This document shows, in pieces, positions 7,888-16,892 of a DNA stretch of 41,641 bases. The notes below the pieces were generated by a model. It was given only the letters and a program-made list of their open reading frames with translations. It searched no databases and had not been told where the DNA came from. The DNA is from Planctomycetaceae bacterium (GTDB lineage Bacteria > Planctomycetota > Planctomycetia > Planctomycetales > Planctomycetaceae). The stretch's first letter is position 1. Each line of letters opens with the position of its first letter. Both the position numbers and the translations under genes were made by a program. The stretch is taken from positions 1-41,641 of the forward strand of contig JADHNX010000002.1 of the NCBI GenBank assembly GCA_016779365.1, given 5' to 3'.

Positions 7888-9105
7888 TTACCGCACGTCC
7901 TTTCGCAGTGGTCGGAAGAACTCACGCAAATCAGTTGCCATTTCCTCGGCCCGCTCGTGAATGGCGAAGTGACCGCCCTGGGGATAGTCATGGTAATGAA
8001 CGACGTTGTAATAGCGCTCGGCTCGTTTGCGGACGATCGGAGCCAGTTCGTGCGGGTAGGCCGCGACCGCGGTCGGCACCTGAATCCGCTCGCCGGCCGG
8101 GAGTTCCCAAGGGTGATAGTACGACTCGCTGTACAGGCGGATCGACGACCAGAATGAGTTCGTCACCCAGTACAGCATCACGTTGGTCAGCAACATGTCG
8201 CGGGGGAACAGTTTTTCGAAATCATCCCCCCAGCCGCTCCAGGCACGCCACTTCTCGATGATCCACGCCGCAAGGCCGGCGGGCGAATCGGACATGCCGA
8301 TGGCCAACGTCTGCGGTCGCGTCATCTGCTGGTGGCAATAGGCCCCTTCGTCGATCCAATAGCGTTCGACGTTCTTCCAGTAGCGGAGCATGTCCGGGTC
8401 TTTCGGCTTGACCGGCGCCCATTTCATGCCCAGGCCGCGGAGAATATCCGGGTCCTTGTCTTCCGGTTCCCGCTCGTCGCCCAGACGCGGAAACAGACAG
8501 TTGAGATGTATGCCGATCAGGTTCTGCGGGTGCAGGTATCCCCACGGGGCCGTCAGAAATCCGCCCCAGTCGCCGCCTTCGATGCCGTACCGCGCATACC
8601 CCAGCCCCTCGGTCATCAGGCGGTCGTAGATGCGCGGGTGATGCTGAAATCCAAATCCCTGTTGCGGCGGATAGGCGGAGTAGCCGAACCCAATAATCGA
8701 CGGAACGATCACCGTGAATGCGTCGCGCGGATCTCCGCCATAGGCCGCGGGATCGGTCAGCATTGGAATGATTCGTTCCAGCAGAACGAAGGACCACGGG
8801 TATCCATGCATCATGAACAAGGGGAGCGGCGCGGGGCCGTTGCCCGGTTGATGAATGAAGTGCAGACGCAGGCCCTCAATGTCGGCCAGGAAATGTGGTA
8901 GCCGGTTGAGCCGTTCTTCCTGCTTCCGCCAGTCGAACTCGTCGGCCCAATAACCCACCAGTTCCTTCATGTAGTCCAGATCGATTCCGCGGCTCCAGCC
9001 GGTCCCCGGCACTTGTTCCGGCCAGCGAGTTCGTCGCAGCCTTTCGCGTAAATCATCGAGAGCGTCTTGAGGCACCTCGATCCGAAACGGTGATATCGGC
9101 ATCAT
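7888..9105 (-). CDS. Epoxide hydrolase family protein (EHN + alpha/beta hydrolase)
   Basis: This 405-residue protein has an N-terminal EHN domain (PFRIEVPQDALDDLRERL...RWPEQ, then YMKELVGYWADEFDWRKQE) followed by an alpha/beta-hydrolase domain. HGYPW (100-104) gives the oxyanion-hole motif. GGDWGG carries the nucleophile D179, a YSESYY stretch supplies a candidate ring-opening tyrosine, and GGHFA near the C-terminus carries H379. This is the microsomal-type epoxide hydrolase/juvenile-hormone hydrolase layout. The ATG overlaps the dehydrogenase stop (ATGATG). No signal peptide was seen, so it is cytoplasmic. Within the operon it could open an epoxide, or a lactone-like intermediate, of the imported substrate. 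Confidence 0.9.
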   Translation of the reverse strand: MMPISPFRIEVPQDALDDLRERLRRTRWPEQVPGTGWSRGIDLDYMKELVGYWADEFDWRKQEERLNRLPHFLADIEGLRLHFIHQPGNGPAPLPLFMMHGYPWSFVLLERIIPMLTDPAAYGGDPRDAFTVIVPSIIGFGYSAYPPQQGFGFQHHPRIYDRLMTEGLGYARYGIEGGDWGGFLTAPWGYLHPQNLIGIHLNCLFPRLGDEREPEDKDPDILRGLGMKWAPVKPKDPDMLRYWKNVERYWIDEGAYCHQQMTRPQTLAIGMSDSPAGLAAWIIEKWRAWSGWGDDFEKLFPRDMLLTNVMLYWVTNSFWSSIRLYSESYYHPWELPAGERIQVPTAVAAYPHELAPIVRKRAERYYNVVHYHDYPQGGHFAIHERAEEMATDLREFFRPLRKDVR

Positions 9106-10094
9106 GTTTGGTGAGCCCTCACAAATGACCGAGCTCCGACACCATTAACGACGTTGGGCAGCGTTTCGCCTCTTAACGCCATCGCAGCGATACTGGCGGC
9201 GGTCTCGCGCAGCGTCCGCACGGCCTTTGGACTCGCCGACGCGATGTGCGAAGCGACGATGACATTGGGCAGCGAACGCAGCGGACTATCGGTTGGAATC
9301 GGCTCCGGGTCGCAGACATCAATCGCCGCCCCGGCCAGATGTCCGGATTGCAGAGCAGCGACGAGGGCCGCCGTGTCGACGAGATCGCCGCGAGCCAAAT
9401 TGATAACCAGCGATCCGGGCTTCATCCGCGCGATGGAAGTCGCGTTGAGCAGCTTTTTCGTCTGGGGAGTCGAAGGACAGTGCAGCGTCACGATGTCGGA
9501 CTGAGCGAGCAGGTCATCCAGCGACACCGGTTCGCAACCGGCGTTTCGCACGACTTCGGGCGGAACGAAGGCGTCGAACACCAGCCGGCGACTCTTGAAC
9601 GGACCGAGTCGCGCTGCGACTTCACGCCCGATGCGACCGAAGCCGACGATCCCCACGGTTTGATCGCGCAGAGTTCGCAGTTGATCAAGCGGCGTCGCCA
9701 GCCCCCATTTTCCGTCGCGAACATGCAGCGTGTTCGGAACCACTTGTCGTGTGGTGCCCAGTATGAAGGCGAGCGTATGATCGGCGACCTCGTCGATGCA
9801 GTAGTCCGGGACGTTGCAGACCGGAATGCCTCGCAGGCGCGCCGCCTTCACATCGACATTGTCGTAGCCGATGCCGTAGCGAACGATGGCCTTCGCGCGC
9901 TGCATGGCTCCGATGACTTCCGCGTTGATCGGGGCGAACTGCGTGATGACCGCATCGGCCTCAGCGACGAGCGATTTCAGGGCGGAAGTCTGCTTGTCGT
10001 TTCCGCTTCGTATTTCGAATCCGGCGGCGGACAGGATCGCCTGTTCAATTTCAAGATCGGGGAACGAGTAATCGGTGATGGCGACCGTCGGCAT
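9102..10094 (-). CDS. D-2-hydroxyacid dehydrogenase (CtBP/phosphoglycerate-dehydrogenase-like)
   Basis: This 330-residue NAD(P)-dependent dehydrogenase reduces 2-oxoacids to D-2-hydroxyacids or the reverse. The Rossmann motif is VGIVGFGRIGREVA, and the catalytic Arg, Glu and His are seen in NLARGDLVD, DPEPIPTDSP and NVIVASHIAS. CDVADHTLAFIL-type and YGIGYDNVDV blocks match the CtBP-like branch. The start at 10094 (MPTVAITDYS) has GAGGAG 10 bases upstream; the open frame extends to 10280, but that would cross the divergent promoter and the regulator start, so the longer version is rejected. It is the first gene of the minus-strand operon, facing the GntR regulator. Confidence 0.92.
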   Translation of the reverse strand: MPTVAITDYSFPDLEIEQAILSAAGFEIRSGNDKQTSALKSLVAEADAVITQFAPINAEVIGAMQRAKAIVRYGIGYDNVDVKAARLRGIPVCNVPDYCIDEVADHTLAFILGTTRQVVPNTLHVRDGKWGLATPLDQLRTLRDQTVGIVGFGRIGREVAARLGPFKSRRLVFDAFVPPEVVRNAGCEPVSLDDLLAQSDIVTLHCPSTPQTKKLLNATSIARMKPGSLVINLARGDLVDTAALVAALQSGHLAGAAIDVCDPEPIPTDSPLRSLPNVIVASHIASASPKAVRTLRETAASIAAMALRGETLPNVVNGVGARSFVRAHQT

Positions 10095-10134
10095 GGCGAG
10101 CTTGCTCCTCGGGGCTGAAATGGTCTGGGTGAGG

Positions 10135-10166
10135 CTTGAGACGGCATCTGCTTGACACGGCATCTG
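10135..10166. repeat. 16-bp tandem repeat beside the operator
   Basis: CTTGAGACGGCATCTG (10135-10150) is followed directly by CTTGACACGGCATCTG (10151-10166); 15 of 16 positions match. The second copy contains the -35 box of the regulator promoter. It may be a second protein-binding site or a recent slippage duplication. Confidence 0.85.
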
Positions 10167-10179
10167 ATTGTCTGATAAT
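10152..10179 (+). promoter_or_regulatory. Sigma70-type promoter of the GntR regulator
   Basis: TTGACA (10152-10157) is separated by 16 bases from GATAAT (10174-10179), a near-consensus promoter pointing at the regulator gene. On the other strand TTGCGA (10205-10200), a 17-base spacer and TAGATT (10182-10177) give a weaker promoter for the dehydrogenase operon. The two -10 boxes overlap each other and the palindrome at 10166-10180. Confidence 0.6.
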
Positions 10180-10180
10180 C
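10166..10180. promoter_or_regulatory. Palindromic operator candidate for the FCD/GntR regulator
   Basis: GATTGTCTGATAATC is a 15-bp palindrome with two imperfect positions and an ATTGTC-N-GAT core, resembling known FadR/FCD-family sites of the type TnGTCnGACnA. It covers both divergent -10 regions, so one bound dimer would block both promoters: autoregulation plus operon control. Confidence 0.6.
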
Positions 10181-10223
10181 TATCACCCAAGCTCGCGGCT
10201 CGCAATCGTACCGGAGGAAATTC

Positions 10224-10898
10224 ATGAAAACGCTTCGTCGCCCCAAAGTCCGCGATCAAGTTGCCAGTCAGATCCAGCAATACATTGTCGAGCAGAAACT
10301 CGGGCCTGGTGATCGGCTCCCGACGGAGGCTCAGCTTGCGGCGACGTTTGGCATCAGTCGGCTAAGTCTGCGCGAAGCCACCAAGTCGCTGGAGTTTCTC
10401 GGAATCGTCGAATCGAAGACCGGCGTCGGGCTGACCGTCGGAAGCATCGACATGGAGCGGCTCACGGAACATCTGAGCTTTCATGCTGGTTTGCTGGATG
10501 CCGATTCACAGCAGCTTATTGACAGTCGCGTGATCCTCGAAACTGGCGTGCTGCCGCACATCGCGCGACGGATGAAGGAAGATTCGTCGATTGAGTCGCG
10601 ACTGCGGGAACTCGTCGAGCAGTTTCGCTCGGCACGCGATCTCAAGTCGTGGATCGAATTGGATGTCCGGTTCCATCGTTCGCTGCTGGAGGCGAGCGGA
10701 CTGCAACCGCTCGTCGCATTCGGTGATTTGCTGCACATCTTCTTTCAACGGTTTCGCGAGAGCGTGAAGAAGGCTGGGTGGAAAGCGGGCGTCGAAAGTC
10801 ACGATCGCATTGTGGATGAACTGGCGAAAGGTCGTGTCGAAGCGGCGACGGCCGAACTGCGGAAGCACATCGAGAGCCACAAGGAGCGATTGTCGTGA
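10224..10898 (+). CDS. GntR-family transcriptional regulator, FadR/FCD subgroup
   Basis: This 224-residue regulator has an N-terminal winged helix-turn-helix (VASQIQQYIVEQKLGPGDRL, then PTEAQLAATFGISRLSLREA and LEFLGIVESKTGVG) and a C-terminal all-helical FCD ligand domain. Candidate metal ligands of the FCD fold are the Asp and His in LDVRFHRSL and the two histidines in ESHDRIVDEL and ELRKHIESH. FCD proteins usually bind organic acids (lactate, gluconate, glycolate, acyl-CoA). A strong GGAGG lies six bases before the ATG. It is divergent from the dehydrogenase operon across a 129-bp promoter region, the classic layout for a local substrate-responsive repressor. Its last codon overlaps the next gene (GTGA). 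Confidence 0.93.
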   Translation: MKTLRRPKVRDQVASQIQQYIVEQKLGPGDRLPTEAQLAATFGISRLSLREATKSLEFLGIVESKTGVGLTVGSIDMERLTEHLSFHAGLLDADSQQLIDSRVILETGVLPHIARRMKEDSSIESRLRELVEQFRSARDLKSWIELDVRFHRSLLEASGLQPLVAFGDLLHIFFQRFRESVKKAGWKAGVESHDRIVDELAKGRVEAATAELRKHIESHKERLS

Positions 10899-11206
10899 TT
10901 CATGTAATTGCCACCATCGAACTCGCACCAGGCACGCGTGAAGCCTACCTGGCTGTGTTCCGCAAGCTTATTCCCGATGTTCGTGCCGAGAAGGGCTGCA
11001 TCGAATACGGCCCTGCGATCGACTCGCAGGCCGATCTGGCGAATCAGACGAAAGTCGGCCCAGACAAGGTTGTCGTGGTGGAGAAATGGGAAGGCCTCGC
11101 CGCACTCAAGGCACACTCGGTCTCTCCGCACATGCAGGCGTACCGCGTCAACGTCAAGGACTACATACGCGGCGTGCAATTGCTCGTTCTCGACCCGGCG
11201 GAATAA
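10895..11206 (+). CDS. Antibiotic-biosynthesis-monooxygenase (ABM) domain protein
   Basis: This is a 103-residue single-domain protein of the dimeric alpha/beta-barrel fold (PF03992 type). It begins [21 protein letters not shown], continues [12 protein letters not shown], and has [24 protein letters not shown], the pattern of YgiN-like quinol monooxygenases. It starts with GTG inside the regulator's stop codon (GTGA), with AAGGAG ten bases upstream, so the two are translationally coupled. Members oxidise quinols or small aromatics, or handle reactive intermediates, without a cofactor. Its link with the catabolic operon is through shared regulation. Confidence 0.88.
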   Translation: MIHVIATIELAPGTREAYLAVFRKLIPDVRAEKGCIEYGPAIDSQADLANQTKVGPDKVVVVEKWEGLAALKAHSVSPHMQAYRVNVKDYIRGVQLLVLDPAE

Positions 11207-11291
11207 GTGCGCCGAACTAACGAAAGCAACCATCGAGTGCCCGAACAGCCCTGGTGCCGGGCCTCGTCCAAAGCCGCAAGGACCGAATCTG

Positions 11292-13727
11292 ATGCTTGTT
11301 CGAACATTGATGATCTATGCCGCCTGTCTTGGGTTCGGCAGTGCCGTCAGCGCGGCCGAGCCGTTTGAAGCTTTCATTGAGAAGCATTGCGTTCGTTGTC
11401 ACGGGCCGCAGAAGGAAGAAGGCGATATTCGCTTCGATCGCCTCTCTCGGGAGTTCAAGTCGGGCGTCGATACGCACCACTGGGCCGAGGCGCTCGATAA
11501 GGTCAACAGCGGCGCGATGCCTCCGGAAAAAGAGCCGCAACCTACACAGGCGGAAATCGCAGCGTTCGTCTCGAATCTCGATTCGCTTGTTAAAGAGGGT
11601 CGCGCAGCGCGCATGGCGGCGCGGCCGGCAGTGGCGCACTATCGGCTCAGTCGCAAGGAATATCAGAACACGGTCTATGACCTGCTCGGCGTGCGCTACG
11701 ATCCGGCCAAACCGGGCGAGCTGAACGAAGATACGCTGTGGCACGGGTTTGAACGCATTGGGTCGGAGCTGTCGCTGTCGCCTTCACACGTGGACCGCTA
11801 TTATCGAGCCGCGGAGATCGTGCTCGACCGAGCCTTGTCTACTGAGGTCGTGGAGCCTCGTAAGGTCCGCAAGACCGCCGCGGAGTTGCTTCCCAGCGGT
11901 GGGAAGACGCAGCAGGCGGCTCTGGACCGCTTCGGCATCAAGCGACCGCTGCGTTGCTTGATTTACCCCGGTGCTGCTCCGAACGCCGGACCCGGGGCGT
12001 TCTCTTCAGGGTGGCTCGGGCAAGGAATCGGTTCGGAACACAGCGGACGCTACAGAGTTCGCATCAAGGCCAGCGGAATTCGCCCGCCAGGCGGGCAGAC
12101 GGCACACCTGAGCATCGGCATTCCGGGAGAAGGTGAAAATCCGATCGCCGTCCGGCTCATCGGTATTGATATTACCGCACCGGAGGACAGTCCTGAGGTC
12201 TATGAGTCGGAATTGTCGCTCGAGATGCCGGTGGTGCTGCGTTTCAACTTGGAGGCCAGTAATCAGTTGAAAGGATTGCACTTTCACAGGTTGTACGGCA
12301 GCACGATTTTCACACATAGCAGCGAGACCCTGGTAACGTCTCCGTCATTCCCGCAGTTGTTCGATGACAAAGGGAACGGCCTCTACTCCCTGGCGCTCAT
12401 CGATTGGATTGAATGGGAGGGTCCGCTGGTTTCGGAGGCGGAGAAAGCCCGGCGCGTGGGTTTGCTGCCGCCCGATGACGCAACTCCCGAGATGGTTGCG
12501 GAGCAATTGGAACGCTTCGCCGAACGTGCGTGGCGTCGACCGGTTAGGAAGGAGGAGTTGGAAAGGTATTTGCAGTCCTTCCGCACCGAGCGCGAGGCGG
12601 GCGAGCAGCTGGCCGATGCCTATCGGGTCGCATTGCAGGGGGTGCTTACCTCCAGGCACTTCATCTACCTCGTCGAGGGCGACAAGGTGGCCCGCGAACG
12701 GCTCACCGACTCGGAACTCGCCTCACGGCTGTCGTATTTCCTTTGGAGTTCGATGCCCGACGACGGCCTCCTCACCGCGGCCAAAGGGGGCACGCTCAGT
12801 GGCGAAGGGCTCCAGAATGAAGTGGACCGGATGTTTACTGACGGCAAAGCCAGCCGCTTCGTCGATGACTTTGCGCGGCAGTGGCTGCAACTGCACCGCG
12901 TGGGCATGTTCCCGCCGGACAAAAAGCTCTACCCGAACTACGAGGCGTGGCTGGAGACCAGCATGAAGGCCGAGCCAGTGGAATTTTTCCGCGAGGTGTT
13001 CGCAAAGAACGTGTCGATCGACGCCTTCATCGATTCCGACTGGACGATGGCCAATGCCCGGCTCTGCGAATTCTACGGACTGCCGGAGCCGAAGACGGGC
13101 GGCTTCCAGCGTGTTTCGCTCAAGCCCGAGGATCATCGCGGCGGTCTGCTCACGATGGGCGCGGTGCTCGGTTTGACCTCGGATGGCACGCGGCATCGCC
13201 CGGTGCATCGCGGTGTCTGGCTCAGCGAAGTGGTTCTCGGCAAGACGCCACCGCCACCGCCGGCGAACGTTCCCGCCATCGAGCCCAACCCACCGCAGAA
13301 CCCCAAGGCCACCCTGCGAGAAAAGATCGAGGCGCATCGCAACGATGCGAACTGCGCCGCCTGCCATGCGAAGATCGACCCGCTGGGACTCGCCTGGGAC
13401 AACTACGACGCCATCGGCCAGTGGCGCACCCGTGAGAAGGTCCCAGCGGGAGTTGGCGAGGACCCCTTGATCAATCCCGCCGGCTTGATGCCCGATGGAC
13501 GTGCGTTCAAGGATGCCACCGAGTTCAAGCAGCGCCTCCTCGAAGACCGCGACAAGGTCGCGCAGGCCTTCATCGAGCACCTTTGCACCTACGCTCTTCG
13601 CCGTGTGCTGACCGTGGACGATCAGGACGACCTGAAGTTGATTGAAGAAGAAGCGAAGAAGAACGATTACCGAGTCAAGGACATCGTGCGTGCGGTGGCC
13701 TTGTCGGATTTGATGAGGAAACGCTGA
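11292..13727 (+). CDS. Planctomycete-type cytochrome protein, DUF1587/1595/1592/1588/1585 (pair A)
   Basis: This 811-residue exported protein has a Sec signal [20 protein letters not shown] ending in AAEP. A haem-type site CVRCH (33-37) follows it. DUF1587 begins near 115 ([18 protein letters not shown]), DUF1595 near 406 ([21 protein letters not shown]), DUF1592 near 476 ([20 protein letters not shown]) and DUF1588 near 614 ([14 protein letters not shown]). The second haem site CAACH is at 688-692 in [20 protein letters not shown], and DUF1585 closes the protein. The start at 11292 was chosen for the signal peptide and an AAGGA site; the open frame runs back to 10908 through the ABM gene in another frame. 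Its role is unproven; such proteins are probably periplasmic redox proteins working with the DUF1552 protein encoded next. Confidence 0.9.
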   Translation: MLVRTLMIYAACLGFGSAVSAAEPFEAFIEKHCVRCHGPQKEEGDIRFDRLSREFKSGVDTHHWAEALDKVNSGAMPPEKEPQPTQAEIAAFVSNLDSLVKEGRAARMAARPAVAHYRLSRKEYQNTVYDLLGVRYDPAKPGELNEDTLWHGFERIGSELSLSPSHVDRYYRAAEIVLDRALSTEVVEPRKVRKTAAELLPSGGKTQQAALDRFGIKRPLRCLIYPGAAPNAGPGAFSSGWLGQGIGSEHSGRYRVRIKASGIRPPGGQTAHLSIGIPGEGENPIAVRLIGIDITAPEDSPEVYESELSLEMPVVLRFNLEASNQLKGLHFHRLYGSTIFTHSSETLVTSPSFPQLFDDKGNGLYSLALIDWIEWEGPLVSEAEKARRVGLLPPDDATPEMVAEQLERFAERAWRRPVRKEELERYLQSFRTEREAGEQLADAYRVALQGVLTSRHFIYLVEGDKVARERLTDSELASRLSYFLWSSMPDDGLLTAAKGGTLSGEGLQNEVDRMFTDGKASRFVDDFARQWLQLHRVGMFPPDKKLYPNYEAWLETSMKAEPVEFFREVFAKNVSIDAFIDSDWTMANARLCEFYGLPEPKTGGFQRVSLKPEDHRGGLLTMGAVLGLTSDGTRHRPVHRGVWLSEVVLGKTPPPPPANVPAIEPNPPQNPKATLREKIEAHRNDANCAACHAKIDPLGLAWDNYDAIGQWRTREKVPAGVGEDPLINPAGLMPDGRAFKDATEFKQRLLEDRDKVAQAFIEHLCTYALRRVLTVDDQDDLKLIEEEAKKNDYRVKDIVRAVALSDLMRKR

Positions 13728-13747
13728 CTCGCCAAAACGAAGAAATG

Positions 13748-13849
13748 ATTAATGAGTATTGGAGAATGAGAAAGGCAAAAGGACACAACGCGACGTATTT
13801 CAGGATGCTCGATTCGCATCTGCCCACTCATTTTCCAATCTCCATTAAT
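13748..13849. repeat. AT-rich inverted-repeat element, copy 1
   Basis: ATTAATGAGTATTGGAGAAT (from 13748) pairs with the complement ending at 13849 (ATTTTCCAATCTCCATTAAT on the plus strand); 19 of 23 arm positions match. The 55-base interior contains GCGACGTA and CTCGATTCGCATC. It fills most of the gap between cytochrome gene A and its DUF1552 partner and contrasts with the GC-rich genes. It is related to the element at 15330-15498. Confidence 0.65.
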
Positions 13850-13910
13850 AAATAACCATTCACTTCCTCGCTAAGCGACGACAGGATCACTAACCAAAGG
13901 GAAAACTACA

Positions 13911-15269
13911 ATGGCCAACTTTCTATCCCAGTCATGGGTAATCGACCGCCGATACGCTCTTCGTGCGATGGGTACCTGCATCTCGCTTCCGTTTCTGGAA
14001 TGCATGATTCCGCTCAATGCGGCGGAGCAGCAGTCGGCCGCGCCTCGGCGCAGCGCCTTCATCTATCTCGCCAATGGCGTCCATTCGCTCAACTACCAGA
14101 TCACCAAGCCGGGAAAAGACTACGAGTTTTCCAGGTCACTCAAGTCTTTGGAGAAGCACCGCGAGGTCATCACTCCCATCAGCGGGCTGCATCACCCGGG
14201 AGCCCTCGGCCGCGACCACAACTGCATCTCCGTCTGGCTGACCGGCGGGCAGCTCGGCCCAACGAACCGCAACACCATCTCCGTGGACCAGAAGATGGCC
14301 GAGATCACGGCCCCGCATACCCGTTACCCCTCGATGGATGTTGCCCTTACGGGGCCTTCGCTCGCCTGGACGGCGGATGGCGTGCGGCTGCCTCCGCTGC
14401 GCCGTTGCAGTGAGATCTTCGCGTCGATGTTTGAAGAGCCGAAAGGGGGCAAGGCGGCCCAAAGAAGGAACTTGCGTCGCAAGGGGAGCGTGCTCGACGC
14501 CAACCTCGATGAAGTCCGCCAACTCGATCAACGCTTGGGGGCGGCGGACAAAGGCCGCATGGAGCAGTACCTCACCTCTGTCCGCGAGGCGGAGATCCGC
14601 ACGCGCCGGGCCGATGCGTGGCTCGACACGCCGCTCCCCGCGATCTCCGACGCCGATCGCAATCGCACCAACCGCGACATTGCCACCACCAAGGCAGGCG
14701 ATTATTTCCGCACCGTCTATGACCTGATGGTGCTCGCCTTCCAGACGGATGTGACCCGCGTGGCCACCTTCAGCCTCGGTGGCGAGGGAGACGCGTTTTC
14801 CATCCCCGAAATCGGCATCACCGAGTCGCGCCATCAGCTCAGCCACCACGGCGGCGATCCAGGCTACATGGAAAAACTCACGAACTACGACACCTTCGCC
14901 ATCGAGCAGTTCAGCTACTTCCTCACTCGGCTTGTGGAGACCAAGGACCTCTCTGGCACGCCGCTTTTGGGTTCGACGATGGCGCTCTTCGGCAGCGGCA
15001 TGTGCTACGGCCACAGCCATGGCAATGCCAACCTCCCGTTGGTTCTCGCCGGCGGCTCGGACCTGGGCCTGACGCACGGCAGCCATCTCGACTTCAATCA
15101 AGGCCACTTCAAGGGCTACCAACTTGACAAGCCTGGCGAGCATTACTCGCTCTGCAGCCGCCCAGCCAATCCGAACGCACACATGAGCAACCTACTACTC
15201 CTGATGGCGCAGCGAATGGGAGTTGAGACTGATCGGTTCGGTGATAGTAACTCGGTGATCGAAGTGTAG
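13911..15269 (+). CDS. DUF1552 exported protein (pair A)
   Basis: This 452-residue protein begins with [20 protein letters not shown], a twin-arginine-like leader followed by the DUF1552 body: [53 protein letters not shown], then [24 protein letters not shown] and [19 protein letters not shown]1552 proteins almost always follow DUF1592 cytochromes in Planctomycetota; their fold resembles the DUF1501/sulfatase-phosphatase-like group, but function is unproven. It is the most divergent of the three copies in this window. Its TAG stop lies inside the GTAG of the REP-like element at 15266. Confidence 0.9.
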   Translation: MANFLSQSWVIDRRYALRAMGTCISLPFLECMIPLNAAEQQSAAPRRSAFIYLANGVHSLNYQITKPGKDYEFSRSLKSLEKHREVITPISGLHHPGALGRDHNCISVWLTGGQLGPTNRNTISVDQKMAEITAPHTRYPSMDVALTGPSLAWTADGVRLPPLRRCSEIFASMFEEPKGGKAAQRRNLRRKGSVLDANLDEVRQLDQRLGAADKGRMEQYLTSVREAEIRTRRADAWLDTPLPAISDADRNRTNRDIATTKAGDYFRTVYDLMVLAFQTDVTRVATFSLGGEGDAFSIPEIGITESRHQLSHHGGDPGYMEKLTNYDTFAIEQFSYFLTRLVETKDLSGTPLLGSTMALFGSGMCYGHSHGNANLPLVLAGGSDLGLTHGSHLDFNQGHFKGYQLDKPGEHYSLCSRPANPNAHMSNLLLLMAQRMGVETDRFGDSNSVIEV

Positions 15270-15290
15270 TACGACGGACGTCAAGTCCGT
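15266..15290 (+). repeat. REP-like GTAG hairpin, singlet
   Basis: GTAG (15266-15269) precedes a hairpin ACGGAC-gtcaa-GTCCGT (15274-15290). The TAG of GTAG is the stop codon of the DUF1552 gene. Confidence 0.6.
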
Positions 15291-15329
15291 AGGTTCATTG
15301 GAAAATCCCGACGGTCAAGATGGGCAGGA

Positions 15330-15498
15330 AATGAGTAATGATTATTGGAGAATGGAAGATGCAAAACGAAAATCACGTAGATGCAAACGACCCGTACGAA
15401 GTGGCGTCGCGAGTACTCAAGTTGAGGCTTCCAGCTGAAACGGATACGCAATGCGACATCACACCACATTTTGCATTTTTAAATCTCCATTACTCATT
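15330..15498. repeat. AT-rich inverted-repeat element, copy 2
   Basis: The 11-bp terminus AATGAGTAATG (15330-15340) is perfectly inverted at 15488-15498. Inside it TGGAGAATGGAAGATGCAAA is mirrored by TTTGCATTTTTAAATCTCCA with mismatches. The interior carries GTCGCGAGTACTCAAGTTGA and, later, ACGCAATGCGAC. It shares arm motifs with the copy at 13748-13849 but has a longer interior. It ends exactly where the reading frame of the next gene becomes signal-peptide-like. Confidence 0.65.
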
Positions 15499-16762
15499 GA
15501 TCATTCTGTTTTTCGTAAACATTTCGATTGTAGCAATAGCCGGCGGAAATCTTTCGCTTCTTGCAACTGCCGCCGCCGACGAACCCTTCCGTCCCAAAGC
15601 CGGCGAGTTTCCTCCTTCGGAAAAGGCCAAAGCCTACGACGGCCAACTTGTGTTCGTCGACCATGCCAACCGTCGTGGCAGCATCCGCGTGACTGGCGGC
15701 GAGTTGTTCCACTCAACGGCCCCGCAGCCCTTTGCCATGCTCCCCTATGGCATCGTCCGCTATCACGGTGCGCCAGCGGATCTGAGGGACATCCCGCTCG
15801 GCACCATGCTGCACGGTCGCTTTTATCTTCCACCAGATCCAAAACTTTCCTCCGTGCCGGTCGTCACCAAAGCCAGCGTCACGCAGCCCGCCGAGAACCA
15901 CGCCATTCTGCTGGAGGACGAACCCAGTTTCTGCCTCCGGGAGGGCAAGGTCTGGAGGCTGAAGGAGGTCGAGATCACAGGCGGAAGGACAGGGATGATC
16001 GTCGCTCAGCGTGAATCCACCGCCGACGGAAAGGACAGGGAAGACGAGCGGCGCATGAGCATTGATGCGGCCACCCGCTTTTGGCGTGGTCGGGAAAAGC
16101 TCGGACTCGAGGACCTGATTGTAGAAGGCCTGTGGCCTGCCGATGGGAAGAAATCCCTCGATGGTCAGGCCGTCCATTTGGGTATCACCTGGAAGCCAGC
16201 AGGGCACTGGGAGCGACGTGTTGGCAATCGGATGCATATTTCAGACATCTGGCTCGACGAGACGGCGATGCAAAGGGCCCGCCATCACCAGATTGCAGTA
16301 CACCGCGAGTTGATCCGCAGCCGCTGGATGCCGGCGTGGGTGGATGGCGTCGAGTATGGCAAGTTCGGCACCGCCACAGTGACCGTGACTTTGTTCGGCG
16401 GCATGGACCCCACCCTCTATGCTGATTTCCAGCAGGGCATCAATGGGCAGGTCGCTGCGTCGGAGACGAATTTGAAGCATGAGTATGGGACGGTTAGGCA
16501 TTCCTTGGTGGCCATATCGGGTCCCATCTTGGACGTGATCAAGCAGGACAAAGATATCCCGTTGGGCAGTAGCGGGATGCAAATCCGAATCAAGGTGGAT
16601 CAGATCATTGAGGGCATCCGGCCCGGGAGGATTGTCCGAATCCGTCCCATAAACTGGCCCGACGACACGGTGCCACGGGAGGAATACACAGAGGGCCATT
16701 TGGACGAACGCTTCCCGTCTCCAAACATCTTCCCGAAATACGGAGGAATACGTTTGAATTGA
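15497..16762 (+). CDS. Exported protein of unknown function
   Basis: The protein is not recognised. From a TTG at 15497 it has 421 residues, starting with a hydrophobic stretch ([17 protein letters not shown]...[10 protein letters not shown]) that looks like a signal peptide or anchor. The open frame extends back to an ATG at 15338, but that part lies entirely inside an inverted-repeat element and encodes polar residues before the hydrophobic segment, so it is probably not translated. The mature part has [20 protein letters not shown] near residue 50, several PxxxLxGRF-like beta strands and ends [17 protein letters not shown]. No cysteine haem site or Asp box is present. It sits between two cytochrome/DUF1552 pairs. 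An 84-bp copy of its coding tail follows it. Confidence 0.7.
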   Translation: MIILFFVNISIVAIAGGNLSLLATAAADEPFRPKAGEFPPSEKAKAYDGQLVFVDHANRRGSIRVTGGELFHSTAPQPFAMLPYGIVRYHGAPADLRDIPLGTMLHGRFYLPPDPKLSSVPVVTKASVTQPAENHAILLEDEPSFCLREGKVWRLKEVEITGGRTGMIVAQRESTADGKDREDERRMSIDAATRFWRGREKLGLEDLIVEGLWPADGKKSLDGQAVHLGITWKPAGHWERRVGNRMHISDIWLDETAMQRARHHQIAVHRELIRSRWMPAWVDGVEYGKFGTATVTVTLFGGMDPTLYADFQQGINGQVAASETNLKHEYGTVRHSLVAISGPILDVIKQDKDIPLGSSGMQIRIKVDQIIEGIRPGRIVRIRPINWPDDTVPREEYTEGHLDERFPSPNIFPKYGGIRLN

Positions 16763-16766
16763 GTGA

Positions 16767-16850
16767 ATTGAAGAAAACACAGATGGCCATTTGGAAGAAC
16801 GCTTCCCGCCTCCGGACATGTTCCCAAAGTACTGCCCCCATGAGATTTGA
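16767..16850 (+). pseudogene. 3' remnant of a lost tandem paralogue of the preceding gene
   Basis: Four bases after the preceding stop, an open segment encodes EENTDGHLEERFPPPDMF then PKYCPHEI and a TGA at 16848. The preceding gene ends with [18 protein letters not shown] then PKYGGIRLN. Many differences are synonymous or conservative (E/D, N/D, I/M), which shows that this was coding sequence of a second gene copy. Only the last 27 or so codons survive, with no start codon. Confidence 0.8.
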
Positions 16851-16892
16851 TTGGGATTTCACATTCGTCGAGCACAATTTGGAGCAGGTCTG

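Noticed and set aside
9246-10118. 290-codon plus-strand frame
   Set aside because: It is antisense to the hydroxyacid dehydrogenase, whose NAD motif and catalytic residues are clear.
10095-10280. 62-residue N-terminal extension of the hydroxyacid dehydrogenase
   Set aside because: It would cross the divergent promoters and the start of the regulator gene; GAGGAG before 10094 marks the real start.
10908-11291. N-terminal extension of cytochrome gene A back to 10908
   Set aside because: It overlaps the ABM gene in another frame and has Arg/Ser-rich composition; the signal peptide at 11292 fixes the start.
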